DNA of 18,987 nt from Streptosporangiaceae bacterium (GTDB taxonomy: Bacteria > Actinomycetota > Actinomycetes > Streptosporangiales > Streptosporangiaceae), in NCBI GenBank assembly GCA_030045295.1, contig JASIGD010000063.1, forward strand, positions 1 through 18,987, in the 5' to 3' direction. Below, one piece after another: positions 6,865 through 15,368 of the stretch; positions within the stretch are counted from its first letter, which is position 1, and the number at the start of each line of letters is the position of its first letter. A program made the translations under genes and the position numbers. A model generated the notes under the pieces. That model searched no databases. It was not told where the DNA came from and saw nothing but the letters and a program-made list of their open reading frames with translations.

Positions 6865-9800
6865 TCATCGGAGCGTGAGCCAGCGCTCCATGCAGGCCAG
6901 AAGCTCGTCCGTGTCGACCGGCTTGGTGACGTAGTCGCTGGCGCCCGCGGCGATGCTCTTCTCCCTGTCGCCGGGCATGGCCCTGGCGGTTACCGCGATG
7001 ATGGGCAGCTCGGCGAAGGCGGGCATCTGCCTGATCTTCTTCATCGTCGTGTAGCCGTCCATTTCCGGCATCATCACGTCCATCAAGATGAGGTCGGTGT
7101 CGTCGGCCGTCAGCAGCGCTTCGATGCCCTTGCGGCCGTTGGGTGCCTGAGCCACGGTCATGCCGTGAAGTTCCAGCGTGCTCGTGATCGCGAAGACGTT
7201 GCGCGCGTCGTCGTCGATCACGAGAACCCTCCGGCCGCGCAGCGCTTCGTGACCCTCCGCCACCGGAACGGGCGTACGCACCCCAGCCTCGGCCGGTTCG
7301 CTGACGAGCGCCGGCACGTGTTCCGGCAGAGCGGCGGACAGGTGCAGCGTGATGCGCTCGCGCAGTTCGTCCAGCGAAGGAAGCAGCTCAAGCGGCCGGG
7401 AACCGAAACGCAACCGCGCGAGTCGGACCTCGGCGCTGTCAAGCTTGTCCCTCGTGTGGGCGAGCACCGGGATGTCGCGCAGGACGGGGTCCTCCTGGAG
7501 CCGGTCGAGGAAGGCGAACGCGGAAGCGTCGGCGAGGCCGAGATCCAGCACGACGCACTGGTATTCCGCGGCACTGAGCGCCTCAATACCCTGCTCCGGG
7601 CTGAGCGCCGTGCTTACGTGGACCGGCCCGTGGATGCCGGTGAGATCCGATACCGCGCTATGGGCGAGCAGCGTCAGCAGCCCGCCGCGCGCGCCTTCGA
7701 GGACCAGCAGGCGTCGGCCGGCCGGCCCCCCGTCATCCGGCACGGCCGCCTGCATTTGCGGGGCCCGGGTCGCGTCGGCGGCGTCCTCCTGCGCAGACCA
7801 CCCCTTCCCGTAGGCAAGCTCTGCCTCCAGGCCCCCCTGGTGCAGCTCGCACGGCAGGTAAAGCGTGAAGGTACTGCCCTGGCTGAGTTCGCTTTCCGCG
7901 GTGATCTCGCCGCCGAGCAGGGCACCGACCTCGCGGGCGATCGACAGCCCGAGCCCGGTACCGCCGTAGCGTCGGCTGAGGGTGCCGTCGCCCTGCTGGA
8001 ACGCGCCGAAGATCGTGGTGAGGTTCTCCGGCGCGATGCCGATGCCGGTGTCGGTCACGGCGAAGGCCAGCACGTCGACGCCTTCGGGCGCCCGTCGGCT
8101 GGGTCCGGGCTGGTCAAGGGTCGGGGCCGGGCCGACACGGAGCAGGACGTGACCGCTTTCGGTGAACTTGACCGCGTTCGACAGCAGGTTTCCGAGTACC
8201 TGGCGTAGCCGCTGGCGGTCGGTGAACAGCTCGGACGGAGCTCCCGGGTCGGCCTCGACCGCGAATTCCAGTCCCTTCTCCGCGGTGAGCGGCTGGAACG
8301 TGGCCTGGATGTCCTCGAGCAGCGCTTGGAGTGAGAAGCGTTCCGCGTGGATGTCCATCCGGCCCGCCTCTACCTTGGACAGGTCGAGGATGTCGTTGAT
8401 CAGCTGCAGCAGGTCGGAGCCGGCCGAGTGGATGACGTTGGCGTATTCGACCTGCTTGGCGCTGAGATTCCTGCCGGGATTCTGGGCTAGCAGCCGGGCC
8501 AGGATCAGCAGGCTGTTGAGCGGGGTACGCAGCTCATGCGACATGTTGGCCAGGAACTGCGACTTGTACTTGGACGCCAGCGCCAGCTGCTGCGCTCGCT
8601 CCTCGATCTCCTGCCTGGCCTGCTCGATCTCGGCGTTCTTCGTCTCGATGTCACGGTTCTGCGCGGCCAGCAGGGCCGCCTTGTCTTCCAGCTCGGCGTT
8701 GGACCGCTGCAATTCCACCTGCTGGGCCTGCAGCTCCTCCGATCGCGCCTGCAGCTCGGACGCGAGCCGTTGTGACTCGTCCAGCAGCGCGTCGGTGCGC
8801 GCGTTGGCGATGATCGTGTTGAAGTTGACCCCGAGGGTCTCCGTGAGCTGCTCGAGGAAATCGGTCTGCACCTGGCTGAACGAGGTGAGCGAGGCGAGCT
8901 CGATGACTCCGAGCACCTGGTCCTCGAACAAGATGGGCACGATCGCCAGGTTCGTCGGCGGCGCCTCGCCCAGGCCCGAGGAAATCGATACGTAGCCCTC
9001 GGGCAGGTTCGCGACGACGATGGACCGCTTGCTCCGGGCCACCTGGCCGATCAGGGACTGGCCGAGCCGGTAATGGACCGGGGCCGCCTTGTCGGCCCGC
9101 AGCCCGTAGCCGGCGATGAGGCGGAGCTGGGTGTCGCCGTCGGCTGGCTCGGACAGGAAGAAAGTGCCGTGCTGCGCGCCGACGAGCGGGGTGAGCTCAT
9201 CCATGATCAGCTCTGCCACCACGGCCAGGTCCCGGTGGCCCTGCATCATGCCCGCGATGCGAGCCAGGTTGGTCTTCAGCCAGTCCTGCTGCTGGTTGGC
9301 CCGGATGGTCTCGCGCAGCGACTGGACCATCGCGTTGATGTTGTCCTTCAGCTCCGCGACCTCGCCCTGGGCTTCCACGGATATGGACCGGGTCAGGTCG
9401 CCGGAGGCGACCGCGCTGGTCACCTCGGCGATCGCGCGGACCTGCCTGGTCAGGTTCCCGGCCAGCTCGTTCACGTTCTCGGTCAGCCGCTTCCAGGTGC
9501 CGGAGACGCCCTCCACCTCGGCTTGCCCGCCCAGCCGCCCCTCGCTGCCGACCTCGCGGGCGACGCGGGTCACCTCGGCCGCGAACGACGAGAGCTGGTC
9601 GACCATGGTGTTGATGGTGGTCTTGAGCTCGAGGATCTCCCCGCGCGCGTCCACGTCGATCTTCTTGGACAAGTCGCCTTGGGCGACCGCGGTAGTGACC
9701 TGGGCGATGTTGCGGACCTGGCTGGTCAGGTTGTTCGCCATCGAGTTGACGTTGTCGGTCAGGTCCTTCCAGGTGCCGGAGACGCCCTTGACGTCGGCCT

Positions 9801-10866
9801 GCCCGCCGAGCCGTCCTTCGGTGCCGACCTCGCGGGCCACCCGGGTCACCTCGTCGGCGAACGCGGACAGCGTGCCGACCATCCGGTTGATCGTCTGGGC
9901 GAGCGCGGCCACCTCGCCCTTCGCCTCGACCGTGATCTGCTGGCTCAGGTCGCCGCGCTCTACCGCCGTCGCCACCTGGGCGATGGACCGGACCTGGGCG
10001 GTCAGGTTGGACGCCATGACGTTGACGTTGTCGGTCAGGTCCTTCCAGGTACCCGACACGCCGCGGACCACGGCCTGGCCGCCCAGGTTGCCCTGGGTGC
10101 CGACCTCGCGGGCTACCCGGGTCACCTCGTCGGCGAACGCGGAGAGCTGGTCGACCATCGTGTTGATGGTCTCCTTCAGCTCCATGATCTCCCCGCGGGC
10201 GTCGACGCGGATCTTCTGGCTCAGGTCGCCCTTGGCCACCGCGGTGGTCACCTCGGCGATGGAGCGCACCTGGTCGGTCAGGTTGGCCGCCATGACGTTG
10301 ACCGACTCGGTCAGGTCCTTCCACGTGCCGGAGACGCCCTTGACGTCGGCCTGGCCGCCGAGCCGTCCTTCGGTGCCGACCTCGCGGGCCACCCGGGTCA
10401 CCTCGTCGGCGAAGGACGACAGCTGATCGACCATCGTGTTGAGCGTGGACTTCAGCTCGAGGATCTCGCCGCGCGCGTCCACGTCGATCTTCTGGCTCAG
10501 GTCGCCCTTGGCCACCGCGGTCGCTACCTGGGCGATGTTGCGTACCTGGTCGGTCAGGTTGACCGCCATGGCGTTGACGGACTCGGTCAGGTCCTTCCAG
10601 GTGCCAGAAACTCCCGGGACGTAAGCCTGGCCGCCCAGCTTTCCCTCGGTGCCGACCTCGCGGGCCACCCTGGTGACCTCGGAGGTGAACAGGTCGAGCT
10701 GGTCCGCCATGCCGTTGAAGATCGTGGCGATCTCGTCTATCAGCGGGTCACCGGTCTTCGCCAGGCGGGTACTGAAGTCGCCGCCTCGAACCGCCGTCAG
10801 CCCCGCGAGCAACTGCTCGAGCCCAGACTTGTCGAGCCTCGGACCCGAGCGGACCTTATCAGCCAC
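6865..10866 (-). CDS. Multi-HAMP hybrid sensor histidine kinase
   Basis: 1333-residue protein with no membrane segment, so cytoplasmic. Order: a first HAMP-like part (13-60); five tandem 92-residue HAMP-type repeats beginning at 64, 156, 248, 340 and 432 (each VTRVAREVG...GLxGQ...GVSGTWKxLT); a GAF domain (about 540-690); a coiled coil (about 692-768); HisKA with SHELRTPLN (His777); HATPase with [15 protein letters not shown] and GGTGLGLSI (about 880-1006); a degenerate receiver (about 1052-1175); and an intact receiver (about 1212-1333; Asp1218-1220, Asp1263, Thr1293, Lys1315). The layout resembles Streptomyces OsaA and fungal group III (Nik1/Os-1) osmosensing kinases. The intact receiver probably passes phosphate on to a phosphotransfer protein or regulator not seen here. 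The GTG at 10866 has GGGAG 6 bases upstream. It is divergent from the ANTAR-PP2C gene. Confidence 0.95.
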   Translation of the reverse strand: MADKVRSGPRLDKSGLEQLLAGLTAVRGGDFSTRLAKTGDPLIDEIATIFNGMADQLDLFTSEVTRVAREVGTEGKLGGQAYVPGVSGTWKDLTESVNAMAVNLTDQVRNIAQVATAVAKGDLSQKIDVDARGEILELKSTLNTMVDQLSSFADEVTRVAREVGTEGRLGGQADVKGVSGTWKDLTESVNVMAANLTDQVRSIAEVTTAVAKGDLSQKIRVDARGEIMELKETINTMVDQLSAFADEVTRVAREVGTQGNLGGQAVVRGVSGTWKDLTDNVNVMASNLTAQVRSIAQVATAVERGDLSQQITVEAKGEVAALAQTINRMVGTLSAFADEVTRVAREVGTEGRLGGQADVKGVSGTWKDLTDNVNSMANNLTSQVRNIAQVTTAVAQGDLSKKIDVDARGEILELKTTINTMVDQLSSFAAEVTRVAREVGSEGRLGGQAEVEGVSGTWKRLTENVNELAGNLTRQVRAIAEVTSAVASGDLTRSISVEAQGEVAELKDNINAMVQSLRETIRANQQQDWLKTNLARIAGMMQGHRDLAVVAELIMDELTPLVGAQHGTFFLSEPADGDTQLRLIAGYGLRADKAAPVHYRLGQSLIGQVARSKRSIVVANLPEGYVSISSGLGEAPPTNLAIVPILFEDQVLGVIELASLTSFSQVQTDFLEQLTETLGVNFNTIIANARTDALLDESQRLASELQARSEELQAQQVELQRSNAELEDKAALLAAQNRDIETKNAEIEQARQEIEERAQQLALASKYKSQFLANMSHELRTPLNSLLILARLLAQNPGRNLSAKQVEYANVIHSAGSDLLQLINDILDLSKVEAGRMDIHAERFSLQALLEDIQATFQPLTAEKGLEFAVEADPGAPSELFTDRQRLRQVLGNLLSNAVKFTESGHVLLRVGPAPTLDQPGPSRRAPEGVDVLAFAVTDTGIGIAPENLTTIFGAFQQGDGTLSRRYGGTGLGLSIAREVGALLGGEITAESELSQGSTFTLYLPCELHQGGLEAELAYGKGWSAQEDAADATRAPQMQAAVPDDGGPAGRRLLVLEGARGGLLTLLAHSAVSDLTGIHGPVHVSTALSPEQGIEALSAAEYQCVVLDLGLADASAFAFLDRLQEDPVLRDIPVLAHTRDKLDSAEVRLARLRFGSRPLELLPSLDELRERITLHLSAALPEHVPALVSEPAEAGVRTPVPVAEGHEALRGRRVLVIDDDARNVFAITSTLELHGMTVAQAPNGRKGIEALLTADDTDLILMDVMMPEMDGYTTMKKIRQMPAFAELPIIAVTARAMPGDREKSIAAGASDYVTKPVDTDELLACMERWLTLR
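9297..10677 (-). repeat. Five in-frame 276-bp repeats encoding HAMP modules
   Basis: Five direct copies with an exact period of 92 codons (276 bp) inside the hybrid kinase gene. Copies two and four are nearly identical at DNA level: 9774-9862 and 10326-10414, offset 552 bp, show one mismatch over about 89 bases. The others differ more. Each unit holds the [16 protein letters not shown] part and a GDLSQKI-type HAMP part. Confidence 0.92.
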
Positions 10867-10922
10867 CTAGGGCTCCCATCAGCTGTGCCGACGCGGCGCG
10901 CATGCGGCACCATCACGCCATC

Positions 10923-10937
10923 TCTACCGATGGTAGA
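10923..10937. promoter_or_regulatory. Inverted repeat between kinase and ANTAR-PP2C genes
   Basis: TCTACC and GGTAGA flank a 3-base centre in the 230-base divergent intergenic region, 57 bases from the kinase start. It is the right size for an operator half-site pair and could control either gene. No known consensus was matched. Confidence 0.3.
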
Positions 10938-11096
10938 ACCGGACCTAACTATCATGGGCCGGACGGAATTCTGTGGCAGGCAAAGGCCCCGAACAAGCCC
11001 GCAGTGGCAGGCGCCGACCTCGGCCAGCACAGCTTTTACATGATTTGAAGTGAATTTAAGGCAGACCCTTGCGGGCTCACATCGCGGTGGAGGCGG

Positions 11097-13490
11097 GTGA
11101 TCGTGGCAGGAGTCGATGACGACACGCTGCGGCTGATCGCGGTCATCGATCGCCAGCGCAGGGAACTCGATCGCATCCGCGCCGCGGCCGCCGACCAGTC
11201 CGTGGTCGCGATGGCCAAGGGCGCGCTGATGGAGCGGCTCGGCTTGTCCTCGGCCGAGGCCGCGAGCCAGCTCGCCGAGCTGTCCGCGGCGACCGGGATC
11301 CCGCTGGCCGAGATGGCCGCCGCGGTCCTGGCTCCGAGTTCCTCAGGTGGTCGTGACACAGGCGGCGACGTGGGCGAAGACGCTGGCGTCGGCGGACAGG
11401 CGGGCGCAGGGGAGGCGGCCGGCCGCCGCTCCCGGTCCGGCTCGCTCCTCATCGAGGCCGCGGCGGAGCTGGCCGCCGACGGGACCGAGCTCGTCGGCAC
11501 GCTGGCCGGCCAGGTGCTGCTGCCCTTGGGCGCAGGCGCAGTAGCGCTGTGGCTGCTCGAGGCGGATGGCGCGCTGACGCTGCTCGGCGAGGCGGGACTG
11601 TCCACCAGCGAAGTCAGCCGGTGGCGGCACATCCCGCCGCAGCTAGACTGCCCGGCCGAGCGTGTCGCCCAGGGCGCCGCGGACCTCTGGTGGCACGGGG
11701 GTCGTCCCGATGGCGATCCGGCGCCCGTCACCGGCCGGGCGGAAGGCGCCCGCGCGGTCCTCGCGCTCCGCGAGCGGAACGGCGCGCCGCTCGGCGTGAT
11801 GGAAGTCAGCTGGCCGGAGCCGCTCGCGGAGTTCAGCACCGAGGTGCGCCAGCAGCTGGCGGCGATCGCCGACGGCTGCGCCCGAGTGATCGGCGCCCGT
11901 CTGGCGCACGGCAATCTGGCCGCCGCGCACCCGAAGGCGGCCGTCTACACCTTGCTCGACGGCCTGGTCGACTCGGTACTCGTGGTCCAGGCCATCCGCG
12001 ATGACGCCGGGCGGGTGACCGACTTCAGCATCGAGCACGCCAGTCCCGGCTTCCGCGATCCGGCCGGGCGGGCAGGGACGGACCTGGTCGGCCTGACCCT
12101 GCTGGAGGCTTACCCGGCCAGCGTCTCCGGTCAGGGATTGTTCAGCCGGGCCTTGCAGGTGCTGGCGGACGGCGTTCCCCAGTACGTTCCCGGGCCGTTC
12201 AGCGGATCCCTGTCCGGCGGGCTCATCCACAGCGGCGCGACAGCCGACGGAGCCGCGGCGCCGCAGGCCGGTCTGCGCGTAGCCAGGTTCTTCGACGGCG
12301 TCATCTTCACCTGGCACGCCGACGGCACGACGGATCCGCTGGCCATGCTCCTCGAACATGCCCAGCGGCTGGGTCGGCTCGGCGGCTGGCAGGAGAATCT
12401 CGTTACCGGCGTCGTGCGCTGGACCGACTCGGCGTTCGAACTATTCGGCCTGGTACCTCGCCCGGGAGCGGAAATCCCGCTGGCCGATTTGCACAGCTAT
12501 GTGATGACGGCCGACAAGCCCGTGGTGAAGCGCTTCCGCCAGCGTCTGGCGCAGCATCGGGAGGCCGCGACCGCGACGTTCCGTTTCGTCCATCCCGATG
12601 ACCGGAGTATCCGTCAGATCCGCGTCTTCGCCGAACCGGTCGTTGACGCGGCTGGCTCGGTGGTGGCGCTGCGCGGGGCGTTCCAGGACGTCTCGGCGCA
12701 CTACCACACGCAGGTCGCGCTCGCTGCGGCGCGGGACCAGCTCGCCGATACCGAGCAGCGGGTCGCGCAGGAGCACCTGCTCGCGCTGCGCCTGCAGCGG
12801 GCGATCATGCCGCCGGACGAGGCACCGGTCGAAGCGGCCGGGATTGACCTGGCCGTACGCTACCGGCCGGTCGGCGAGGGACACCTGGTCGGCGGCGACT
12901 GGTACGACACGCTGCTGCTGCCGTCCGGGGACGTGCTGCTGATCGTCGGCGACGTGGCCGGGCACGGCATCGACGCGGTGACCGGAATGGTCGCGGCCCG
13001 TAACTCACTGCGCGGCCTGGCCATCACCGGGGCCGGCCCGGCCGAACTGCTCCGCATGCTCAACGGCGTGATGTGCCATCTCACCTCGGGGGTGGTCGGA
13101 ACCGTGGTGTGCGGGCTGTACAGCCCTGATACGCACGTGCTGTGCTGGGCCCGGGCCGGGCACCTGCCGCCGGTTCTGATACGCGACCAGAACCCGGGAA
13201 CCGCCTGGGCTCTTCCCCTGCCTGGCGGTGTCCTGCTCGGCATGGACCCGGATGCCAGTTACGAGGAGGCAACCCAGTTGCTGGAACCCGGCGACACCTT
13301 GCTGCTGTTCACCGACGGACTGATCGAACGGCGCGGTGAATCCATCGAGGAGGTGCTGGCGGAGTTCGTCGCCAGCCTCGGACCAAGGACCGTTGAGCTG
13401 ACCGCGTCCGCCCAGGCCGACCAGGTGCTGGCCAGCACGGACTCTGATACCGGCGACGACGCGTGCCTGGTCGTGGTGCGCATCAGCTGA
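11097..13490 (+). CDS. ANTAR-GAF-PAS-PAS-PP2C multidomain phosphatase
   Basis: 797-residue soluble protein with an unusual order. An N-terminal ANTAR domain (about 14-78; VVAMAKGALMERLGLSSAEA) is followed by a low-complexity linker (80-114), GAF (about 115-270), PAS-like (about 282-410), a second PAS (about 420-535; GGWQENLVTGVVRW, DVSAHYHTQ), a short coiled coil (540-570) and PP2C/SpoIIE (about 575-797). Phosphatase metal ligands are present: GGDWYD (Asp601, Asp604), GDVAGHG (Asp619), FTDG (Asp740) and DDAC (Asp788). The expected phosphatase substrate is a phosphorylated STAS protein; the ANTAR end would bind RNA. Two GTG starts, 11097 and 11103, share GGAGG at 11089-11093; the second has the better spacing. 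It is divergent from the hybrid kinase, as osaC-type genes lie near osaAB in Streptomyces, but OsaC carries an RsbW-like rather than an ANTAR domain. Confidence 0.92.
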   Translation: MIVAGVDDDTLRLIAVIDRQRRELDRIRAAAADQSVVAMAKGALMERLGLSSAEAASQLAELSAATGIPLAEMAAAVLAPSSSGGRDTGGDVGEDAGVGGQAGAGEAAGRRSRSGSLLIEAAAELAADGTELVGTLAGQVLLPLGAGAVALWLLEADGALTLLGEAGLSTSEVSRWRHIPPQLDCPAERVAQGAADLWWHGGRPDGDPAPVTGRAEGARAVLALRERNGAPLGVMEVSWPEPLAEFSTEVRQQLAAIADGCARVIGARLAHGNLAAAHPKAAVYTLLDGLVDSVLVVQAIRDDAGRVTDFSIEHASPGFRDPAGRAGTDLVGLTLLEAYPASVSGQGLFSRALQVLADGVPQYVPGPFSGSLSGGLIHSGATADGAAAPQAGLRVARFFDGVIFTWHADGTTDPLAMLLEHAQRLGRLGGWQENLVTGVVRWTDSAFELFGLVPRPGAEIPLADLHSYVMTADKPVVKRFRQRLAQHREAATATFRFVHPDDRSIRQIRVFAEPVVDAAGSVVALRGAFQDVSAHYHTQVALAAARDQLADTEQRVAQEHLLALRLQRAIMPPDEAPVEAAGIDLAVRYRPVGEGHLVGGDWYDTLLLPSGDVLLIVGDVAGHGIDAVTGMVAARNSLRGLAITGAGPAELLRMLNGVMCHLTSGVVGTVVCGLYSPDTHVLCWARAGHLPPVLIRDQNPGTAWALPLPGGVLLGMDPDASYEEATQLLEPGDTLLLFTDGLIERRGESIEEVLAEFVASLGPRTVELTASAQADQVLASTDSDTGDDACLVVVRIS

Positions 13491-13514
13491 GCAGCTACCT
13501 CCAGCCAGACCGGT

Positions 13515-14744
13515 CTAGGCCGCCTGAGCGAGCGCCTTGTCGTAGACCGCGAGCGTTTCTGCGGCGATGCGGTCCCATGAGTAGCGGGACCTGGCTCGGT
13601 CGGCCGCCGCGACCCCGTACGCCTCGATGAGCATGGGGTGCGCGAGCAGCTGCCGGATCCGCTGGGCCACCTGCGCCGGCCGGCCCGGCGGGATCAGGAT
13701 GCCGGTCGTTCCGTCGACGACGGCGTCCACGTGACCGCCCGCCGCGGGAGCCACCACCGGCGTCCCGCAGGCCATGGCCTGCAGCGACGTCGTGCCCGAA
13801 GGCTCGTACCGGCAGGTGCTGACGACCAGGTCGGCGGACCGCAGCAGGGCCGGCATCAGCCAGTGCTCAATCTTGCCGGTGAACAGCACGCGGTCGAAGA
13901 TGCCCAGCGCCCCGACGAACGCGGCCAGGCCGGCGTGGGCGTTATCCTCCGACAGCACGGCGCGGTCCGGGCCGCCGACGACCAGGAGTTCGGCGCCGGG
14001 CACCCGGGTCAGCGCGCGCAGCAGCGTCTCAAGCGCTTCCCGTTCGGTCAGGTCGGCGACGGTGAGCAGCCGGGGCCGGCCGTTCCGTTCCGCCACCGGG
14101 CCCTCCGGCGTGAACGTGTCGGTGTTGATGCCCCACGGGACGACCCTGATCGAGGACCGGCGCACGCCGAGGTTGGCCAGATCCGATACCTCGCCGGAAT
14201 GGGTGGCGACCACCGCGGCAGCGCCGCGCGCGATGGCGGGCTCGAGCCTGATCCGCGCCGCGTCCGCGCCGTCGGCCTTCACCCCGCCGCGCCCCCCGCC
14301 GCGCGGCTCGGTCCGCTCGCGCCGTTCCGTGACGCCCAGCGAGCTGAATTCCTGCACGACCGGTATGCCCAGGTCGCGGGTGGCGGCCAGCGCGGCCAGG
14401 CCGCTTGTCCAGCGCAGCGCGTGGACGACGTCGGGGCGCTCACGCTGGAGGCTCCTCCGCAGCGGGCCGCTGAACGCGGGAACGCGCTCGAGCAGGTCGG
14501 CGTCATCTTGCCCTGCGTGTGCGGGGACCGGTCCGGCGTCGATGTGCTCGACCCGGACTCCACGGTGGAGCTCCGCCTCGTCGGGCAGGTCCGGCTGGTG
14601 CTTCTGCGCGTATACGGTCACCTGGTGACCATGGCTGGCGAGCATGCGGGTGAGGTCGGACAGACCGATATCGTCATTGTCCGGCCCGGAGCCGGCCTGC
14701 GGACGCAGCGGCGTCGCATGCTGGGCTACCAGGGCGATCTTCAT
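13515..14744 (-). CDS. GT4-type glycosyltransferase-fold protein, altered catalytic motifs
   Basis: 409 residues from ATG 14744, chosen because AAGAGG (14751-14756) lies 6 bases upstream and the first Rossmann strand (MKIALVAQHATPL) starts there; the frame runs open upstream to 14903 without family similarity. GT-B fold features: an N-terminal acceptor domain (1-170) with GLSDLTRMLASHGHQVTVY and RPDVVHALRW; VVPWGIN near 201-207; then a C-terminal donor domain with EPSGTTSLQAMACGTPVVAP. The usual E-x7-E motif reads E-x7-Q (Glu314, Gln322). The usual phosphate-binding GR...RKG motif reads VADLTEREA, so conserved basic residues appear lost. It may use an atypical donor or be inactive. It converges on the ANTAR-PP2C gene with a 24-base gap. 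The substrate is unknown. Confidence 0.87.
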   Translation of the reverse strand: MKIALVAQHATPLRPQAGSGPDNDDIGLSDLTRMLASHGHQVTVYAQKHQPDLPDEAELHRGVRVEHIDAGPVPAHAGQDDADLLERVPAFSGPLRRSLQRERPDVVHALRWTSGLAALAATRDLGIPVVQEFSSLGVTERRERTEPRGGGRGGVKADGADAARIRLEPAIARGAAAVVATHSGEVSDLANLGVRRSSIRVVPWGINTDTFTPEGPVAERNGRPRLLTVADLTEREALETLLRALTRVPGAELLVVGGPDRAVLSEDNAHAGLAAFVGALGIFDRVLFTGKIEHWLMPALLRSADLVVSTCRYEPSGTTSLQAMACGTPVVAPAAGGHVDAVVDGTTGILIPPGRPAQVAQRIRQLLAHPMLIEAYGVAAADRARSRYSWDRIAAETLAVYDKALAQAA

Positions 14745-14881
14745 GGGGGGCCTCTTCTCGCTGACGAACCTCGTCACGGCGTCGTCAGGAGAGACGGAAA
14801 TGGTGCCCGACCCGCACGCTCCGCACAACACCGTGTCGCGTTGAGCGTGCCTGCGTCGTAGGCACCACTGCAGGTAACCAT

Positions 14882-14921
14882 ATCCCGATGCGCGGGCTCG
14901 CAAACACGCGAACCGCGGGAT
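14882..14921 (-). terminator. Imperfect hairpin after the STAS gene
   Basis: Nested dyads: ATCCCG (14882-14887) with CGGGAT (14916-14921), and CGCGGGCTCGC (14891-14901) with GCGAACCGCG (14908-14917), around a short A-rich loop (T-rich on the minus strand). It lies just beyond the STAS stop at 14937, where a terminator for the anti-sigma/STAS pair is expected. Confidence 0.45.
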
Positions 14922-14936
14922 GAGCCCTCCGGCAGG

Positions 14937-15305
14937 TCAGCCAGCCGCGGCTTCGGCCACGCTGTCAAACACCGGGATCAGGCGGTCGGCGGTCGTCAGC
15001 TGGAGAATCTTGGCCACCGCGGGCTGCGGGGCCACCAGCGCGAGAACCCCGCCCTGCCGTTCCAGGGACCGGTTCACCCGCAGCAGCGCGTGCAATGCCG
15101 ACGAGTCCATGAAACGCAGGCTGGACAGGTCAATGATCAGCGTTCGCGGTTGCTGGGATACCTCGTCGTCCAGCAACCGCCGCAATTCCTCGGTGTTCGT
15201 GACGTCGGCCTCGCCGGCGATCTCCACCAGCGTGTAGAGTTCGCCGGCCGACTCCCGCGCCGTCACAGAGACCGTCAGCAGGTCCACGCCCTTGTTGTAC
15301 CACAC
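14937..15305 (-). CDS. STAS-domain anti-sigma-factor antagonist
   Basis: 122-residue single STAS domain (SpoIIAA/RsbV family). It shows the strand pattern LYTLVEIAGEADVTNTEELR and the phosphorylation loop LSSLRFMDSSALHALL, with Ser68/Ser69 at the site phosphorylated by RsbW-type kinases. The C-terminal part (LVAPQPAVAKILQLTTADRLIPVF) is typical. Unphosphorylated STAS proteins bind the anti-sigma kinase and free the sigma factor; PP2C phosphatases reset them. The gene lies 63 bases downstream of the RsbW-like gene on the same strand, so the two probably form an operon. The GTG at 15305 gives the full frame; the GTG at 15287 (residue 7) is possible. Neither has a well-placed Shine-Dalgarno; AAGGAG at 15325-15330 is rather distant. 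The family is clear; the cognate sigma factor is inferred to be a SigB/SigF type. Confidence 0.93.
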   Translation of the reverse strand: MWYNKGVDLLTVSVTARESAGELYTLVEIAGEADVTNTEELRRLLDDEVSQQPRTLIIDLSSLRFMDSSALHALLRVNRSLERQGGVLALVAPQPAVAKILQLTTADRLIPVFDSVAEAAAG

Positions 15306-15368
15306 GGCGGATTCCGGCGGGATGCTCCTTGCCTGGTCACGAACAGGTTAAGCGCCCGACTCGGACAC

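Noticed and set aside
6227..6868. Longer start for the membrane protein, with ATGA overlap of the kinase stop
   Set aside because: The 45 extra codons have low third-position G/C and the ATG at 6733 has an ideal AGGAGG. Coupling by ATGA remains possible but less likely.
6766..8208. A 480-codon open frame on the plus strand opposite the kinase 3' half
   Set aside because: It lies antisense to well-defined ATPase and receiver domains and shows no recognisable motif.
9297..10677. Regular 276-base repeats considered as a CRISPR or satellite array
   Set aside because: The period is a whole number of codons in one open frame and encodes HAMP-type modules, so the repeats are protein-coding.
9073..11043. 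A 656-codon open frame on the plus strand opposite the kinase repeats
   Set aside because: It mirrors the kinase gene, is repetitive only because the kinase is, and has no family similarity. Long antisense frames are expected in very high-GC genes.
13638..14861. A 407-codon open frame on the plus strand opposite the glycosyltransferase
   Set aside because: It is an antisense shadow without motifs; the opposite strand has clear GT-B fold features and a ribosome binding site.
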